Origin: Phocaeicola sp.
GTDB lineage: Bacteria; Bacteroidota; Bacteroidia; Bacteroidales; Bacteroidaceae
NCBI GenBank assembly: GCA_020026175.1
Contig: JAHHQV010000010.1
Span: forward strand, 1 to 58,000
Length of the DNA stretch: 58,000 bases
Direction: 5' to 3'
Shown in pieces: positions 1-8,297 of the stretch. The notes beneath the pieces were generated by a model. That model was not told where the DNA came from. It did not search any database and saw nothing but the letters and a program-made list of their open reading frames with translations. A program made the translations under genes and the position numbers. How positions within the stretch are numbered: the first letter of the stretch is position 1; the number at the start of each line of letters is the position of its first letter.

Positions 1-253
1 CTGTATCGATAATGATAATTGGAATAAATTTTTTATTTGCATTTATGTAGTGATTCTTTTTAGGAGGAAGATGTTTTGCTACATAAGCTTTATATATTCC
101 ATATTCATCTTGTACACAAGATGGAATGGGGTATTTATCAATCGGATTAGGGAATTTTATAAACCAAAAACTCGTCAAAATGAATAAAATAATACAGCAA
201 GTTCCAAGCAAACTGATGTATACCTTATTTCCGCAAGGTGATGCAAAATTCAT
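1..253 (-). CDS. Partial hypothetical membrane-anchored protein, runs off the left edge
   Basis: Read on the minus strand from an ATG at 253, this frame stays open for 84 codons to the window edge. The N-terminus begins MNFASPCGNKVY and is followed by a hydrophobic stretch of about 16 residues (roughly residues 13-31, ending in a Phe/Trp-rich turn), which looks like one membrane anchor or an uncleaved signal. A charged, Lys/Tyr-rich segment follows. The start overlaps the stop of a 19-codon upstream ORF as ATGA, which suggests translational coupling. I do not recognise the family. The C-terminal part lies outside the window, so no function is proposed. Confidence 0.5.
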   Translation of the reverse strand, partial: MNFASPCGNKVYISLLGTCCIILFILTSFWFIKFPNPIDKYPIPSCVQDEYGIYKAYVAKHLPPKKNHYINANKKFIPIIIIDT

Positions 254-309
254 GTCACAAATGATTTCTGGCGAATTTCTCCCTTATTTACAGAATTCAT
301 TTGTGTCAT
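250..309 (-). CDS. Short 19-residue ORF overlapping the next gene
   Basis: A minus-strand ATG at 309 opens a 19-residue frame (MTQMNSVNKGEIRQKSFVT) that stops within the start codon of the following membrane protein (ATGA, 250-253). It could be a leader peptide, the tail of a gene cut by the neighbouring transposon remnant, or chance. The overlap geometry is the only support. The residues give no family. Confidence 0.25.
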   Translation of the reverse strand: MTQMNSVNKGEIRQKSFVT

Positions 310-328
310 GAGTGTCTGTAATAATCAT

Positions 329-735
329 TTAAGCATATCCTCCCTTACCCCACGAAGCGACTTTAGGTAATACGCTATAACATCCACTAAAGATCATGGA
401 TAAGTCGTAGCCCGTATTGAAGGCCCTTGCATAAGCAAAATTTTCAGTGTAGATGTTGAGTCTGTAGGTTCCGGATGTTTTGACCCATTTGGCAGCAACG
501 GAAATGTATTTGAAAACAAAGGTTTTGATACGACTCGTTACTGACAGCCCATTTTTTTGCATTTCCAACTATGTTGTTACCTATGACTGCTACTCCAGGA
601 CTATAACCAAGAAACTTTTTATATGTTCGTTTGGCATCGTATTTCTCGGTCTGAATGAACTGATGGTCGAAATCCAAATCATACTCCTGACCGCTGCATA
701 ATCCACCTGTAGCCAGAAGTGACTTGATTAACAAC
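329..735 (-). pseudogene. IS1380-type transposase remnant, internally deleted
   Basis: Two overlapping minus-strand frames carry pieces of an IS1380-family DDE transposase. The first (734 down to about 575) includes DFDHQFIQTEKYDAKRTYKK and GYSPGVAVIG, the segment around the first catalytic aspartate. The second (about 568 down to 329) has the C-terminal type sequence KTFVFKYISVAAKWVKTSG and LNIYTENFAYA. A full-length enzyme is over 400 residues; here the whole middle is missing and the two ends are joined out of frame near 550-575. The N-terminus stops at 735, exactly where the IS4-type element begins, so a later insertion may have cut it. It is certainly inactive. Confidence 0.72.
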
Positions 736-1753
736 TAACTCAAGTTTCGGATTTAAAATTCAACCTATAATAAATTCATAAAAAAAGGCTTTGAGTATTT
801 CTGTATATAACAGAAATTTAGTAATTTAGAAGTGACCAAACGAATAAATACTAAACCTCAAAGCCATGAGCAAATATACGAACATTCCATCAGAAATACG
901 CAATCTTTTCAATGAAAAACGTCAGTCAATTGTAATGAATGACTTCTTACATCTTTTAGACTCCCTCAAAATTTACCAAAGATGTCTTGTGGGAGTAAAG
1001 AGAGCCAACTGCCAGCTCACAAACCTTCAGGTATTTCAGATACTCATATTGATGCCCTTCTTTGCGGTCAGTGGCTTGTCTCACTATACCACATCAGTAA
1101 TGAGCCGTATGTTTGGTGGCAAGAAGGATATTCTCTATTCTTTCATGGCACAGTATACAGTAGACTGGCGCAATGTCATCTATCGTATTGCCGTACAATT
1201 GGTATCCATGATTACAGTGCGTAATGACTTCAAAAAAAGCATCTTCCGGCAGTCCTGATTGCAGATGACACTGATTTGCCAAAGACCGGCAGACGTATGG
1301 AGATGATAGTAAAAATATTTTCGCACGTTCATCAGAAGTGTATCTTGGGATACAAAGCTCTGAATATATTCAATGCGTTGGTCCATAGAGGTCTTCTTCG
1401 CTGACTCAAAAAGAATACTCGGTTTGGCTGACTTTTCTGCACGTGACTTTTCTGCACAGATTGCACATGTCTCACTTGTAATGATACTCTATAACCTATT
1501 GGCATCTATTAAGAGAGCAAATGACTACGAAACTATTGGAGGACTGTTCGGTGAAATGTATAATGGAGTACATGAATTGACTGTCATAGAAACAATATGG
1601 GGTATCATAATGGAAGTAATTACGGCTGTAACAGAACTTACAGGAATGGATGAAGAAATTATGATGGATTTGATAATCAGGGATAATAGCCGACTGGCAG
1701 CATTTAAAGTACTGGCTCAATCGGCTTAATTTCTAAATCCGAAACTTGAGTTA
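736..1753 (+). mobile_element. Decayed IS4-family insertion sequence with 20-bp terminal inverted repeats
   Basis: The element is bounded by a perfect inverted repeat: TAACTCAAGTTTCGGATTTA at 736-755 and TAAATCCGAAACTTGAGTTA at 1734-1753. Between them lies one broken transposase gene. The length, 1018 bp, is short for an IS4 element, in line with the internal deletion seen in the transposase. No target-site duplication is obvious: the outer flanks share only a loose TTAAC-like string. The left end abuts the IS1380-type remnant, so this is probably a nested insertion. Confidence 0.8.
866..1729 (+). pseudogene. IS4-family transposase, frameshifted and internally deleted
   Basis: The gene opens in one frame (866-1258, MSKYTNIPSEIRNLFNEKRQ). 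At or near a run of seven A (1232-1238) it must shift to the next frame to continue as LPAVLIADDTDLPKTG, where the DD at 1264-1269 fits the first catalytic aspartate of the DDE domain. About 1361-1372 it jumps again and resumes with the IS4 hallmark Y-x2-R-x3-E-x6-K (Tyr codon 1367, Arg 1376, Glu 1388, Lys 1409). The stretch carrying the second catalytic Asp is missing. Programmed frameshifting could explain only the first lesion, so the protein is dead. Family assignment rests on the YREK signature. Confidence 0.78.
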
Positions 1754-1971
1754 AATAAGTTAACACAGATTATTTAACAAAGTTATCCATGACTCATGCT
1801 GTCTTTTTAAAATGTTAATCGAAGTAATATTCTCGCTCTTTTGGATATTGATTATCATAGCGAATAAGATTTTAGTAGTGTTGTGATGTGTTTCTTTAAA
1901 CGTAATATTATTGACATTTGTATTTATGAAATAAGAATAATTAAAAGTTGTTCTTGGATTGGTCCTTTAAT

Positions 1972-2003
1972 TTTGGTAATAATGTTTGATTTGTATATTT
2001 TTG
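1972..2003 (+). promoter_or_regulatory. Bacteroidetes-type promoter for the AraC regulator
   Basis: TTTG at 1972-1975, a 20-nt spacer, then TATTTTTG at 1996-2003 match the Bacteroides -33/-7 consensus. Transcription would begin near 2010, which places the upstream in-frame ATG at 1883 outside the message and supports the start at 2078. Confidence 0.65.
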
Positions 2004-2077
2004 TACAAAGCATAAATCTTTGCATCCTTTTTGTTTGTGGTAAAAGCTTATTTTATACTTATATTAAAGCAAAACTT

Positions 2078-2941
2078 ATGATAATAAATGAACAGCATTT
2101 AGATGCGTATACTCAAGGGACACCTTGTGTCAATTTCTATCTTGAAGAAGTTGATAGACTGAAAAATCAGAATGGACTACATCGTCATAATTTCTTCCAG
2201 CTTATATTGCTAGAAGAAGGTAATATCGACCTGACTGTTGATTTTGAGCAGAATAAGATGGGACCGCAGTCCGCTTCTCTGTTATTCCCCCACCAGCTAC
2301 ATATTGCCAATATATCTTCAGATGCCAAAGCATACGTGATTCTGTTTGATGAAACGGTTTTTTGCTCTGAAATATTACATAATGACCTGAAAGACTACAA
2401 CATTGATTTACAAAAGCGCGTGAATTATGTTTCCTTTGAAAACAAGAAAGACATCTTTAGCGAGATAATCCATATATGGCATTCTATTTGTGGCTTATAT
2501 AAAGACTTTAATCCGGTGAATAAGATGCAGATTAAATTGTTTATCAAGATTATAATTATGAAGTTAATTAATGCATGCCCAGAAAAGGCATTGGTCGCAA
2601 CAGACAATGAGGACACCTCTTTATATATAACTTTTAGAGAAATGGTAGACCGTGAATTCAAAGAAAACAGGATTGTCAGTTCTTATGCAAATGATTTGAA
2701 TGTTTCTGTTAAGCGTCTGACAGAAGTTTGCAGGCATTTTTGCGGATTGACACCGTTGGAAATCATCCATGAGAAACTAAATCTGGAACTGAAGAAAATC
2801 TTGGCTGTCGGTCACATGAGCGTAAAGGAGATTTCAATTGATTTTGGTTTTTCTTCTCAGGCGGCACTAAACAAATATGTTGAACAGAAATTTGCAATGA
2901 CACCAGTCCAATTAAAGAATAAATTGCGTAATCAGCCATAA
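2078..2941 (+). CDS. AraC-family transcriptional regulator
   Basis: The 287-residue protein has the usual AraC layout: an N-terminal cupin-like sensing half (LHRHNFFQLILLEEG) and a C-terminal double helix-turn-helix. The last 95 residues carry NDLNVSVKRLTEVCRHFCG and then ISIDFGFSSQAALNKYVEQK, a typical second helix pair. The frame is open from 1883, but a longer start would add a hydrophobic, low-complexity stretch absent from the family, and the promoter at 1972-2003 lies inside it. The target is not shown by sequence. The iron-type alcohol dehydrogenase begins 117 bp downstream on the same strand and is the obvious candidate. Confidence 0.85.
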   Translation: MIINEQHLDAYTQGTPCVNFYLEEVDRLKNQNGLHRHNFFQLILLEEGNIDLTVDFEQNKMGPQSASLLFPHQLHIANISSDAKAYVILFDETVFCSEILHNDLKDYNIDLQKRVNYVSFENKKDIFSEIIHIWHSICGLYKDFNPVNKMQIKLFIKIIIMKLINACPEKALVATDNEDTSLYITFREMVDREFKENRIVSSYANDLNVSVKRLTEVCRHFCGLTPLEIIHEKLNLELKKILAVGHMSVKEISIDFGFSSQAALNKYVEQKFAMTPVQLKNKLRNQP

Positions 2942-2999
2942 ATAACAAATGTATAAATTATGGTAGATTTTGGATAACTTCAGCCTCATTAAAACGCTG

Positions 3000-3007
3000 T
3001 ACTTTTG
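3000..3007 (+). promoter_or_regulatory. Probable -7 element for the alcohol dehydrogenase
   Basis: TACTTTTG matches TAnnTTTG and lies 50 nt before the ATG. The nearest TTTG (2969-2972) is 27 nt away, too far for a good -33 box, so this promoter may need an activator such as the adjacent AraC protein. Confidence 0.4.
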
Positions 3008-3057
3008 CACTGTGATTAGAAAATATGTAATTAAACACTCTAAAATAATAAATTATT

Positions 3058-4209
3058 ATGGCAAAATTGTATGGCTCGGGAGCTTTGTTTCATGGGAACG
3101 GCTCTTTAGAAGAATTAAAAACAATCAATGGTAAGAAAGCGGTTATCGTAACAGGTAAAGGTTCTACTACACGTAATGGCAGTCTCCAGCGCGCTGAAGC
3201 TATCCTGGCAGAAATAGGCGTTGAATACAAGGTGTTCGAAGGAGTAGAAGCAGACCCCTCACTTGAAACCGTAAGAAAAGGAGCGGCTTTCATTTCTGAA
3301 TTTGGTCCAGACTGGATCATCGGATTGGGTGGTACTTCATCAATAGACGCAGCGAAGGCTATGTGGGTTCTTTACGAACATCCTGATTTGTCCTTTGAAC
3401 AAATGATTACTCCGTTCGGAATCCCGGAATTGAGAAAGAAGGCCCGTTTTGCAGCTATCCCTTCTACAAGCGGTACTGGTACAGAAACTACTTCTTTGGC
3501 AGTAATCACCGACCGTGAAAAAGGTGTAAAATATCCATTGGCTTCTCACGAACTACAGCCCGACTTGGCTATCGTAGACGGTGACCTCTGTAAATCGATG
3601 CCGGCAAATATCACTGCCAATACAGGTATGGATGCCTTGACACATGCCATCGAAGCTTATACATCAAATGTAGATGATAACTATGCAGATGCATTGGCCA
3701 AGGGAAGTATACAGTTGATTTTCGACAACTTGAAGAAAGCAACTGAAAACCCAGAAGATGGAGTTATTCGTCAGAACATGCATGATGCTTCTGCACTTGC
3801 AGGATATGCATTTACAAATGCATGGTTGGGTATTGTACACTCTATGGCTCACCAGATGGGTGGTGTATTTGGTATTCCTCATGGCCGTGCCAATGCTTTG
3901 GCTCTTCCAAACGTAATGCGCTATAATGCTAAAGCAACTGGCCGTTTCGAAGATTTGGCTAAACTGATTGGCTTGAATACAACTGGCGAATTTATCACCG
4001 CCGTTGAGAATCTGAAGAAAGAAATCAACGTTCCTGCCTCTATCCGTGAATATGGTATCGAGAAAGATGCATGGATGAAAGAGGTACACCGTATGGCAGA
4101 AAATGCATTCAAGGACGTATGTACTTCATTCAATCCTCGTAACACTTCGGTAGAGGACATAGAAAAACTTTACATCGCTTTGTACGAAGGTGAAAAGATT
4201 GACTTCTAA
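3058..4209 (+). CDS. Iron-containing (group III) alcohol dehydrogenase
   Basis: The 383-residue protein has the family's normal length and is probably a cytosolic NAD(P)H-dependent aldehyde/alcohol oxidoreductase. The cofactor motif GGTSSIDAAK is at residues 91-100. The metal ligands expected from FucO-like enzymes are present: Asp192 and His196 in GMDALTHAIEAY, His261 in IVHSMAHQMGG, and His275 in PHGRANAL. The exact substrate (lactaldehyde, butanal or another short aldehyde) cannot be read from sequence. It follows an AraC gene on the same strand and ends at a strong hairpin, so it is probably transcribed alone. It may detoxify aldehydes or recycle NAD under AraC control. Confidence 0.92.
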   Translation: MAKLYGSGALFHGNGSLEELKTINGKKAVIVTGKGSTTRNGSLQRAEAILAEIGVEYKVFEGVEADPSLETVRKGAAFISEFGPDWIIGLGGTSSIDAAKAMWVLYEHPDLSFEQMITPFGIPELRKKARFAAIPSTSGTGTETTSLAVITDREKGVKYPLASHELQPDLAIVDGDLCKSMPANITANTGMDALTHAIEAYTSNVDDNYADALAKGSIQLIFDNLKKATENPEDGVIRQNMHDASALAGYAFTNAWLGIVHSMAHQMGGVFGIPHGRANALALPNVMRYNAKATGRFEDLAKLIGLNTTGEFITAVENLKKEINVPASIREYGIEKDAWMKEVHRMAENAFKDVCTSFNPRNTSVEDIEKLYIALYEGEKIDF

Positions 4210-4244
4210 TCAACCTTAACTACAAGGTATCAAAAAGGCAATTA

Positions 4245-4287
4245 ACATGGTGATTGGATTTATTATATTGTAATCCAGTCACCATGT
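4245..4287 (+). terminator. Hairpin after the alcohol dehydrogenase gene
   Basis: ACATGGTGATTGGATT (4245-4260) pairs with AATCCAGTCACCATGT (4272-4287): 16 bp with one G-U pair and an 11-nt AT-rich loop. No long T run follows, so it could act as a 3' stabiliser as well as a terminator. Confidence 0.6.
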
Positions 4288-4311
4288 CACATTTATATAA
4301 CTGATTGTAAT

Positions 4312-4785
4312 ATGGGAAAAACTACTGCTGCATTAGTGGAATTAGACCACTATAAAATTGATTATAAAATTCATGAATATCCCACTGTCAATGGACCTGT
4401 TTCTGCTATTGATGTGGCAAATTATATGGGATTCTCTATAGAACGTCTGTTCAAAACCCTGGTGACCACAGACCATCATGGAGGTTATTATGTCTTTTGT
4501 CTTCCGGCAGCAAACAGAATTGACATGAAAAAAGCAGCTGAATTTGTCAATGTCAAGAATCTCACAATGCTACAGCCCGAGAAGTTTGAAGAACTGACAG
4601 GATACATACATGGCGGATGTTCCCCCTTCGGTCTGAAAACAAAAATGCCTATCTATATTGAGAAATCAGCCTTGGCGTTGGAGACAATCTATATATCAGG
4701 CGGACAAATTGGACTGACTGTAGAGGTCACTCCACAAGTAATCATAGATAGACTTGGAGCAGAAATCGGCAATTTTACAAAATAA
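4312..4785 (+). CDS. ybaK: YbaK/EbsC-family Cys-tRNA(Pro) deacylase-like protein
   Basis: The 157-residue protein matches the YbaK/ProX editing fold. It has the N-terminal segment HEYPTVNGPVSAIDVANYMG, the central lysine-containing FKTLVTT, and the conserved GGCSPFGLKTKMPIYIE loop near residues 101-121. YbaK enzymes hydrolyse Cys-tRNA(Pro) made by error-prone prolyl-tRNA synthetase, acting in trans in the cytosol. Relatives with other aminoacyl-tRNA specificities exist, so the precise substrate is inferred. It precedes the nitroreductase by 19 bp, so the two are probably co-transcribed. Confidence 0.88.
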   Translation: MGKTTAALVELDHYKIDYKIHEYPTVNGPVSAIDVANYMGFSIERLFKTLVTTDHHGGYYVFCLPAANRIDMKKAAEFVNVKNLTMLQPEKFEELTGYIHGGCSPFGLKTKMPIYIEKSALALETIYISGGQIGLTVEVTPQVIIDRLGAEIGNFTK

Positions 4786-4804
4786 TTTTACACTTTTTAT
4801 ACGT

Positions 4805-5317
4805 ATGGAATTCAAACAGTTAATAAAAGACAGATACTCATGCAGACAATTATCAGACAGGAATGTAGAAGACAATCTGATAGAACAAATAATAGATGCA
4901 GCTGGCTTAGCCCCAACGGCTGTAAATAAACAGCCGGTAAAGATTTTTTGGATGAAAACCGCCAAAGCGAAAGAAAATATAAGCCAGGCTACGAAATTCA
5001 CATTCGGTGCAAAAGATTTTCTTGTGGTTGGATACAGAAAGGATGAAGGTTGGGTCCGCTCTTATGACGGACATGCATTTGCAGAAACAGATGCAGCCAT
5101 AGTGGCTACACATATTATGTTGCAGATAACCAATTTAGGACTGGCTACAACATGGGTAGGACATTTTGACTCATCACTGCTACAATCCCTCTATCCATCT
5201 ATGAAAGATTACACGCTTATCGCTATATTCCCTATAGGATACCCAGCTGTCAACGCTGAACCTTCTTCAAATCATTTCAAACGGAAAGGGCGTGAAGAAA
5301 TGCTCGAAGTCCTATAG
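4805..5317 (+). CDS. Small nitroreductase-family flavoprotein
   Basis: The 170-residue protein starts MEFKQLIKDRYSCRQLSDR, the typical FMN-binding entry of nitroreductases (RYSxR). It has AAGLAPTAVNKQPVKIFW near residues 37-54 and the C-terminal GLATTWVGHFD and AIFPIGYP segments. The frame is open from 4754, inside ybaK, but the ATG at 4805 gives the family N-terminus and a clean 19-bp gap. The length is at the short end, as in the Firmicutes/Bacteroidetes TM1586-like group. It is probably an NAD(P)H:FMN oxidoreductase with unknown substrate. Together with YbaK and the UvrA paralogue it suggests a small stress or detoxification cluster. Confidence 0.85.
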   Translation: MEFKQLIKDRYSCRQLSDRNVEDNLIEQIIDAAGLAPTAVNKQPVKIFWMKTAKAKENISQATKFTFGAKDFLVVGYRKDEGWVRSYDGHAFAETDAAIVATHIMLQITNLGLATTWVGHFDSSLLQSLYPSMKDYTLIAIFPIGYPAVNAEPSSNHFKRKGREEMLEVL

Positions 5318-5370
5318 TGAAAAAGCAAACTATTACAGGTTATTATTTCAATAATTTTAACTAAATATAT

Positions 5371-7644
5371 ATGATGAAAGATAAGATTCGGGTAATTGAT
5401 GCTACACAGAATAATTTGAAACATGTTTCGGTGGAAATCCCCAAGTATCAGATAACGGTAGTTACTGGCGTCTCGGGTTCAGGAAAGAGTTCTTTGGTGC
5501 TTGATACGGTAGCTGCACAGTCAAGAAGAGAGTTGAACGATACATTTCCTAGTTTTACTCAGCGATACCTTCCTAAATATGGAAGACCAGCAGTAGGCAA
5601 GGTGGAAAATCTTCCACCAGCTATTGTAATAGACCAGCGCAAACCCTCGGGACAGACTCGCTCTACCGTAGGTACTTATACCGATATATACAGTCTGTTG
5701 CGTTTGTTGTTCTCACGTGTAGGACAACCTTTCGTAGGATACTCCGATTCTTTCTCTTTCAATCATCCGCAAGGAAGATGTACCAGATGCGACGGACTTG
5801 GTGAAATTACGGAAATAGATGTACACAAACTAGTTGATTTTAATAAATGTCTAAATGAAGCAGGTGTAATAAATTATGTAGCTTATGAACCAGGTCAATG
5901 GCGTTGGTTGTATTATGGTGCTTGCGGATTGTATGATCCAAATAAGAAAATTAAGGATTTTACACCAGACGAGCTGCATCTTTTCCTTTATCAGGAGCCA
6001 ATTACATTAAAGAATCCTCCTGCCGATTATTACAAGAACGGCAAGTATGAGGGACTTATGTATCGCATGAATCGTATGTTGAAACGGGATGATGCAAAGG
6101 TACACTGGAAGAAACTGGAGCCGATTGTCACACAGGGACCTTGTCCGGAATGTCATGGGAAACGATTGAATTCAAAGATACTTTCTTGTAGGATTTGCGA
6201 CAAAAACATTGCTGATATCACACAGATGCCTCTTCTGGATATCTTGTCATGGCTAGACGGCATCGACAACCCTATAGCTGTTGATACGAAAGCCGCTTTA
6301 CGAAATCGTATCAATGCTTTGATCAATATAGGACTTGATTACTTGACGCTTGACCGTCCTATGGGTACTCTGTCGGGTGGTGAAGCGCAACGTTGTAAGA
6401 TTGCGAAATACAACAATTCGTCTCTTTCGGATATGTTATATGTTTTAGATGAACCCAGTGTCGGACTACATAGCCATGACATTCATCGTCTGAGCAATGC
6501 CATTTTACAACTCCGTGACCGTGGCAACACCGTGCTTATAGTGGAGCATCATAAAGAAATAATGGAAATTGCCGACCATATCATCGACATGGGACCAGGT
6601 GCAGGTACTTTAGGTGGTGAGATTCTTTTTGAAGGCTCATATCAACAATTATTGCATAGTAACACCATTACTGGAAGATTATTGCGAGAACATAAAGGAG
6701 TTAAATCCAATGTCCGTAAGCCCACAGGATGGATAGACGTGAAATGTCTTTCTCTTCATAATCTAAAACATATAAATGCTAGATTCCCGAAAGGTGTACT
6801 TACGGTGATTGCCGGTGTTGCTGGCTCTGGTAAAAGTTCGCTCATGCAAGCTCTTCATAATCAGATGGGGGATGAAGTCACTTTGATCAGTCAGAAAAGT
6901 ATCGGTGCAAATTTACGCTCTACTCCGGCGACCTATCTAGGTGTGGCTGATGATATCCGAAAAATGTTTGCAAAATCAAGTCGGGAAAAAGTTGGACTGT
7001 TTTCTTTTAATGGTGAAGGCGCTTGTCCTGTATGTCAGGGGAAAGGAGTCATCATATCGGAAATGGCTTTCATGGATTCCATTGAAACTGTCTGTGAATC
7101 CTGCGGCGGTCTCCGTTACTCAAAGGCTGCTCTTCAATACAAATTGAACGGATTAAATATAGCACAGATTATGGACTTGACAGTCCGACAGGCAATTGAA
7201 CATTTTAAGGGTACAATCATTGAACAAAAGTTGAAGTCTCTTACTGATGTTGGCCTGTTTTATCTTCACCTGAATCAGGCTTTGTCTACTTTATCTGGGG
7301 GAGAATTGCAACGAATGAAACTAGCTTCTTACTTAAATCAATCCGGACAAATCTTAGTTTTGGATGAGCCAACCGATGGACTTCACTTTCAAGATGTCCA
7401 GCATATCATAGAACTATTCAATAACCTTGTAAATAGAGGAAATTCATTGTTTCTGATTGAACATAACCTGGAAGTGCTTAAAGCTGCTGACTATGTGATA
7501 GAAATTGGTCCGGGAGGTGGAAATGAAGGGGGTAAAATCATATTTGAAGGGACGCCTGAAGAAATGCTTTCAGATAAAAAATCGGTTACTTCTCTGTATT
7601 TGCGAAACAGCTGTGGGGTTGCTGATACAAAGACGGTTTTATGA
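5371..7644 (+). CDS. Short UvrA paralogue (class II excinuclease subunit A-like ABC ATPase)
   Basis: The 757-residue protein has two ABC ATPase modules: Walker A GVSGSGKSS at residues 33-41 with signature LSGGEAQR, and a second GVAGSGKSS in the middle with LSGGELQR near the C-terminus, each followed by a Walker B LDEP. Zinc-knuckle cysteines remain (CTRCDGLG, CPECHGKR, CPVCQGKG with CESCGG). It is almost 200 residues shorter than housekeeping UvrA (about 940), and the space between the first Walker A and the first zinc module is too short for the UvrB-binding domain. This is the pattern of UvrA2/DrrC-type proteins, which act in drug tolerance or lesion binding without UvrB. The start may be 5371 or the next codon. 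Confidence 0.88.
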   Translation: MMKDKIRVIDATQNNLKHVSVEIPKYQITVVTGVSGSGKSSLVLDTVAAQSRRELNDTFPSFTQRYLPKYGRPAVGKVENLPPAIVIDQRKPSGQTRSTVGTYTDIYSLLRLLFSRVGQPFVGYSDSFSFNHPQGRCTRCDGLGEITEIDVHKLVDFNKCLNEAGVINYVAYEPGQWRWLYYGACGLYDPNKKIKDFTPDELHLFLYQEPITLKNPPADYYKNGKYEGLMYRMNRMLKRDDAKVHWKKLEPIVTQGPCPECHGKRLNSKILSCRICDKNIADITQMPLLDILSWLDGIDNPIAVDTKAALRNRINALINIGLDYLTLDRPMGTLSGGEAQRCKIAKYNNSSLSDMLYVLDEPSVGLHSHDIHRLSNAILQLRDRGNTVLIVEHHKEIMEIADHIIDMGPGAGTLGGEILFEGSYQQLLHSNTITGRLLREHKGVKSNVRKPTGWIDVKCLSLHNLKHINARFPKGVLTVIAGVAGSGKSSLMQALHNQMGDEVTLISQKSIGANLRSTPATYLGVADDIRKMFAKSSREKVGLFSFNGEGACPVCQGKGVIISEMAFMDSIETVCESCGGLRYSKAALQYKLNGLNIAQIMDLTVRQAIEHFKGTIIEQKLKSLTDVGLFYLHLNQALSTLSGGELQRMKLASYLNQSGQILVLDEPTDGLHFQDVQHIIELFNNLVNRGNSLFLIEHNLEVLKAADYVIEIGPGGGNEGGKIIFEGTPEEMLSDKKSVTSLYLRNSCGVADTKTVL

Positions 7645-7689
7645 TATCCTAAATTTCGCAAATTATCTCTATTTTCGTGTTATTATTAA

Positions 7690-7833
7690 ATACAAAGGGC
7701 CAAGAGTATAAGCCTTTCAGCCCTTGCACGAAATGGAGTAGGTCTGAATTTAAAAGAGGATAAAAAGAATGTGGCAGCGAAACCAGACGGGAAGATATTT
7801 GCATCCTTTTATGGCTATTTCAATAAATCATGA
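7690..7833 (+). pseudogene. Gene fragment without a start codon
   Basis: This frame reads as natural protein sequence (NGVGLNLKEDKKNVAAKPDG, then KIFASFYGYFNKS and stop) but has no ATG and is preceded by a stop at 7687. Another frame just upstream also reads protein-like (KGQEYKPFSPCTKW), so at least one frameshift is likely. Its TGA overlaps the ATG of the next broken gene. The family is not recognised. Confidence 0.45.
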
Positions 7834-8074
7834 AATGCAAATATAGAGATGTGGGTGGAAAGTCTGTCGGATGTTATAGCTTTGATGGGCAATTATCTTT
7901 ATTTGCTGTGTCTGAGACGTATGGGAAGGTCTATGAGATAAATGATGATATTGAAGATGAAATCTATATTTTAAATCTTCCAAAGATGCTCTAGTCTCGT
8001 TAATTGGTACTTGGCATAATAAAATGGTTGGTGATGTTGTAAGGTGGATTCTTGATGACAAATTTAGAAAATGA
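7830..8074 (+). pseudogene. Small frameshifted gene of unknown function
   Basis: An ATG at 7830 opens MKCKYRDVGGKSVGCYSFDG and runs 54 codons to a TAG at 7992. A frame change at about 7980 lets the sequence continue as KDALVSLIGTWHNKMVGDVV and RWILDDKFRK to a TGA at 8072, giving an original product of about 81 residues. The wild-type frame is judged from the even amino-acid composition and the absence of stops on either side of the shift. The family is not recognised. It is flanked by two other fragments, so a whole small gene set seems to have decayed here. Confidence 0.45.
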
Positions 8075-8101
8075 ATCAAATAATTTGTATGTAAAAATAT
8101 T

Positions 8102-8176
8102 ATGGTTATTTTTATGTTGTTGTTTGCGTGTGCATCTAGTGATGAGAATGGAAGTTGTTATATAGGTAATTGTTGA
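8102..8176 (+). pseudogene. Lipoprotein signal-peptide fragment
   Basis: This 24-codon frame reads MVIFMLLFACASSDENGSCY, a plausible lipoprotein signal peptide with lipobox LFAC and a Ser/Asp-rich start of the mature part, and then stops. It is most simply the 5' end of a lost lipoprotein gene. Confidence 0.4.
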
Positions 8177-8232
8177 TTTATAGCAATTTGTATTTAGAGT
8201 AAAAGTTTTATTGAGATTTTTTGATGTTTTTC

Positions 8233-8264
8233 TTTGTAGGTAATATCATTTATATATATATTTG
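8233..8264 (+). promoter_or_regulatory. Promoter for the DUF3467 gene
   Basis: TTTG at 8233-8236, a 20-nt spacer and TATATTTG at 8257-8264 fit the Bacteroides consensus. The start would lie about 25 nt before the ATG at 8298. Confidence 0.65.
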
Positions 8265-8297
8265 TAGTGTTAAAAACAATAAAAACATAAAAATATC

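Noticed and set aside
866..1729. Programmed ribosomal frameshift in the IS4-type transposase at the A7 run
   Set aside because: The A-rich slip site is suggestive, but a second break at about 1361-1372 with loss of the middle of the DDE domain means no active protein can result, so simple decay is more likely.
1883..2077. Longer 352-residue form of the AraC regulator with a membrane-like N-terminus
   Set aside because: A consensus promoter lies inside this stretch (1972-2003), and the family begins near the ATG at 2078.
6941..7711. Overlapping ORFs within and past the UvrA paralogue
   Set aside because: They are out-of-frame shadows of the UvrA gene; the part past 7644 was considered with the decay zone instead.
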